This document shows positions 63,951 through 64,000 of a stretch of 64,000 nucleotides of DNA, in pieces; the stretch's first letter is position 1; each line of letters opens with the position of its first letter. The notes under the pieces are model-generated. The model searched no databases. It was not told the DNA's origin and worked only from the letters and a program-made list of their open reading frames with translations. This DNA comes from Tabrizicola sp. TH137 (GTDB taxonomy: Bacteria > Pseudomonadota > Alphaproteobacteria > Rhodobacterales > Rhodobacteraceae), in NCBI RefSeq assembly GCF_002855575.1, contig NZ_PKRQ01000003.1:248001-312000 (forward strand). The letters are read 5' to 3'. The position numbers and the translations under genes are program-made.

Positions 63951-64000
63951 TTACTTGTATTTGCCGGTGTAGGTGGGTTCGGTCGAAACCGGTTCTTCCA
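63951..64000 (-). CDS. Partial 3' end of an unidentified gene
   Basis: Only the last codons are in the window: EEPVSTEPTYTGKYK followed by TAA on the minus strand. A terminator hairpin follows at once, which supports a real gene end. The tail is polar and Thr/Glu-rich; no identification is possible. Confidence 0.6.
   Translation of the reverse strand, partial: EEPVSTEPTYTGKYK

Overview
The window is about 64 kb of GC-rich DNA with tightly packed, translationally coupled genes (ATGA and TGATG overlaps). Gene content points to an alphaproteobacterium of the Rhodobacterales: a DUF1476 protein matching the F1-ATPase zeta inhibitor of that group, an NrsF/SigF-type regulatory system, a VC_2705-type acetate symporter cluster, ptsP, and propionyl-CoA carboxylase with methylmalonyl-CoA mutase. 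I see no prophage, insertion sequence, CRISPR array or rRNA. The only tRNA is tRNA-Thr(CGT).

Layout. 1-4.9 kb: sugar ABC importer (end of a probable binding protein, two permeases) followed by an aldose epimerase-like protein, an enolase-superfamily acid-sugar dehydratase and a gluconolactonase, which suggests oxidative non-phosphorylative sugar breakdown. 5-7 kb: Tat-exported flavin amine oxidase-like protein. 7-16.8 kb, minus strand: acetate module (acs, adk, DUF4212, VC_2705 symporter, cNMP/CBS/DUF294 protein, small membrane protein, CheY-like regulator, and a membrane PAS/pseudokinase protein fused to a DnaQ-type exonuclease). 17.2-23.3 kb: an nrsF gene without its sigma factor, and three promoter-like elements resembling the Caulobacter SigF consensus, in front of nrsF, a YHS/CoA-transferase/ThDP-enzyme operon, and a TPR gene. 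23.3-27 kb: osmoregulated periplasmic glucan genes opgC and opgH (no opgG) and a secreted LpqC-like hydrolase.

27.2-39.1 kb: phosphonate (C-P lyase) locus phnF-G-H-I-J-K-L-M, then phnC-D-E1-E2, a possible small ORF, a hexapeptide acyltransferase and an AbrB-family membrane protein. A palindrome (TCATCCGGATGA core) lies in front of both phnF and phnC and is the likely PhnF operator. The PhnJ here lacks most of the cysteines known to be essential in the E. coli enzyme; this is the most striking anomaly in the window.

39.3-48.4 kb: sulfur-related region with a periplasmic double-rhodanese, a decayed TVP38/DedA-like gene, a four-gene coupled operon (hydrolase, two tiny membrane proteins, FAD oxidoreductase), divergent Lrp and Rrf2 regulators, and a sulfate/thiosulfate ABC transporter (cysP-T-W-A) with an unusual leader. 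48.6-64 kb is mainly housekeeping: tRNA-Thr, zinc alcohol dehydrogenase, purS and purC, DUF1476, betaine-homocysteine methyltransferase, lysC, a MarR regulator with triple operator controlling Rieske and GST genes, ptsP, methylmalonyl-CoA mutase, the propionyl-CoA carboxylase alpha subunit, a small lipoprotein and an unknown acidic protein. Between the last two lies a possible structured RNA.
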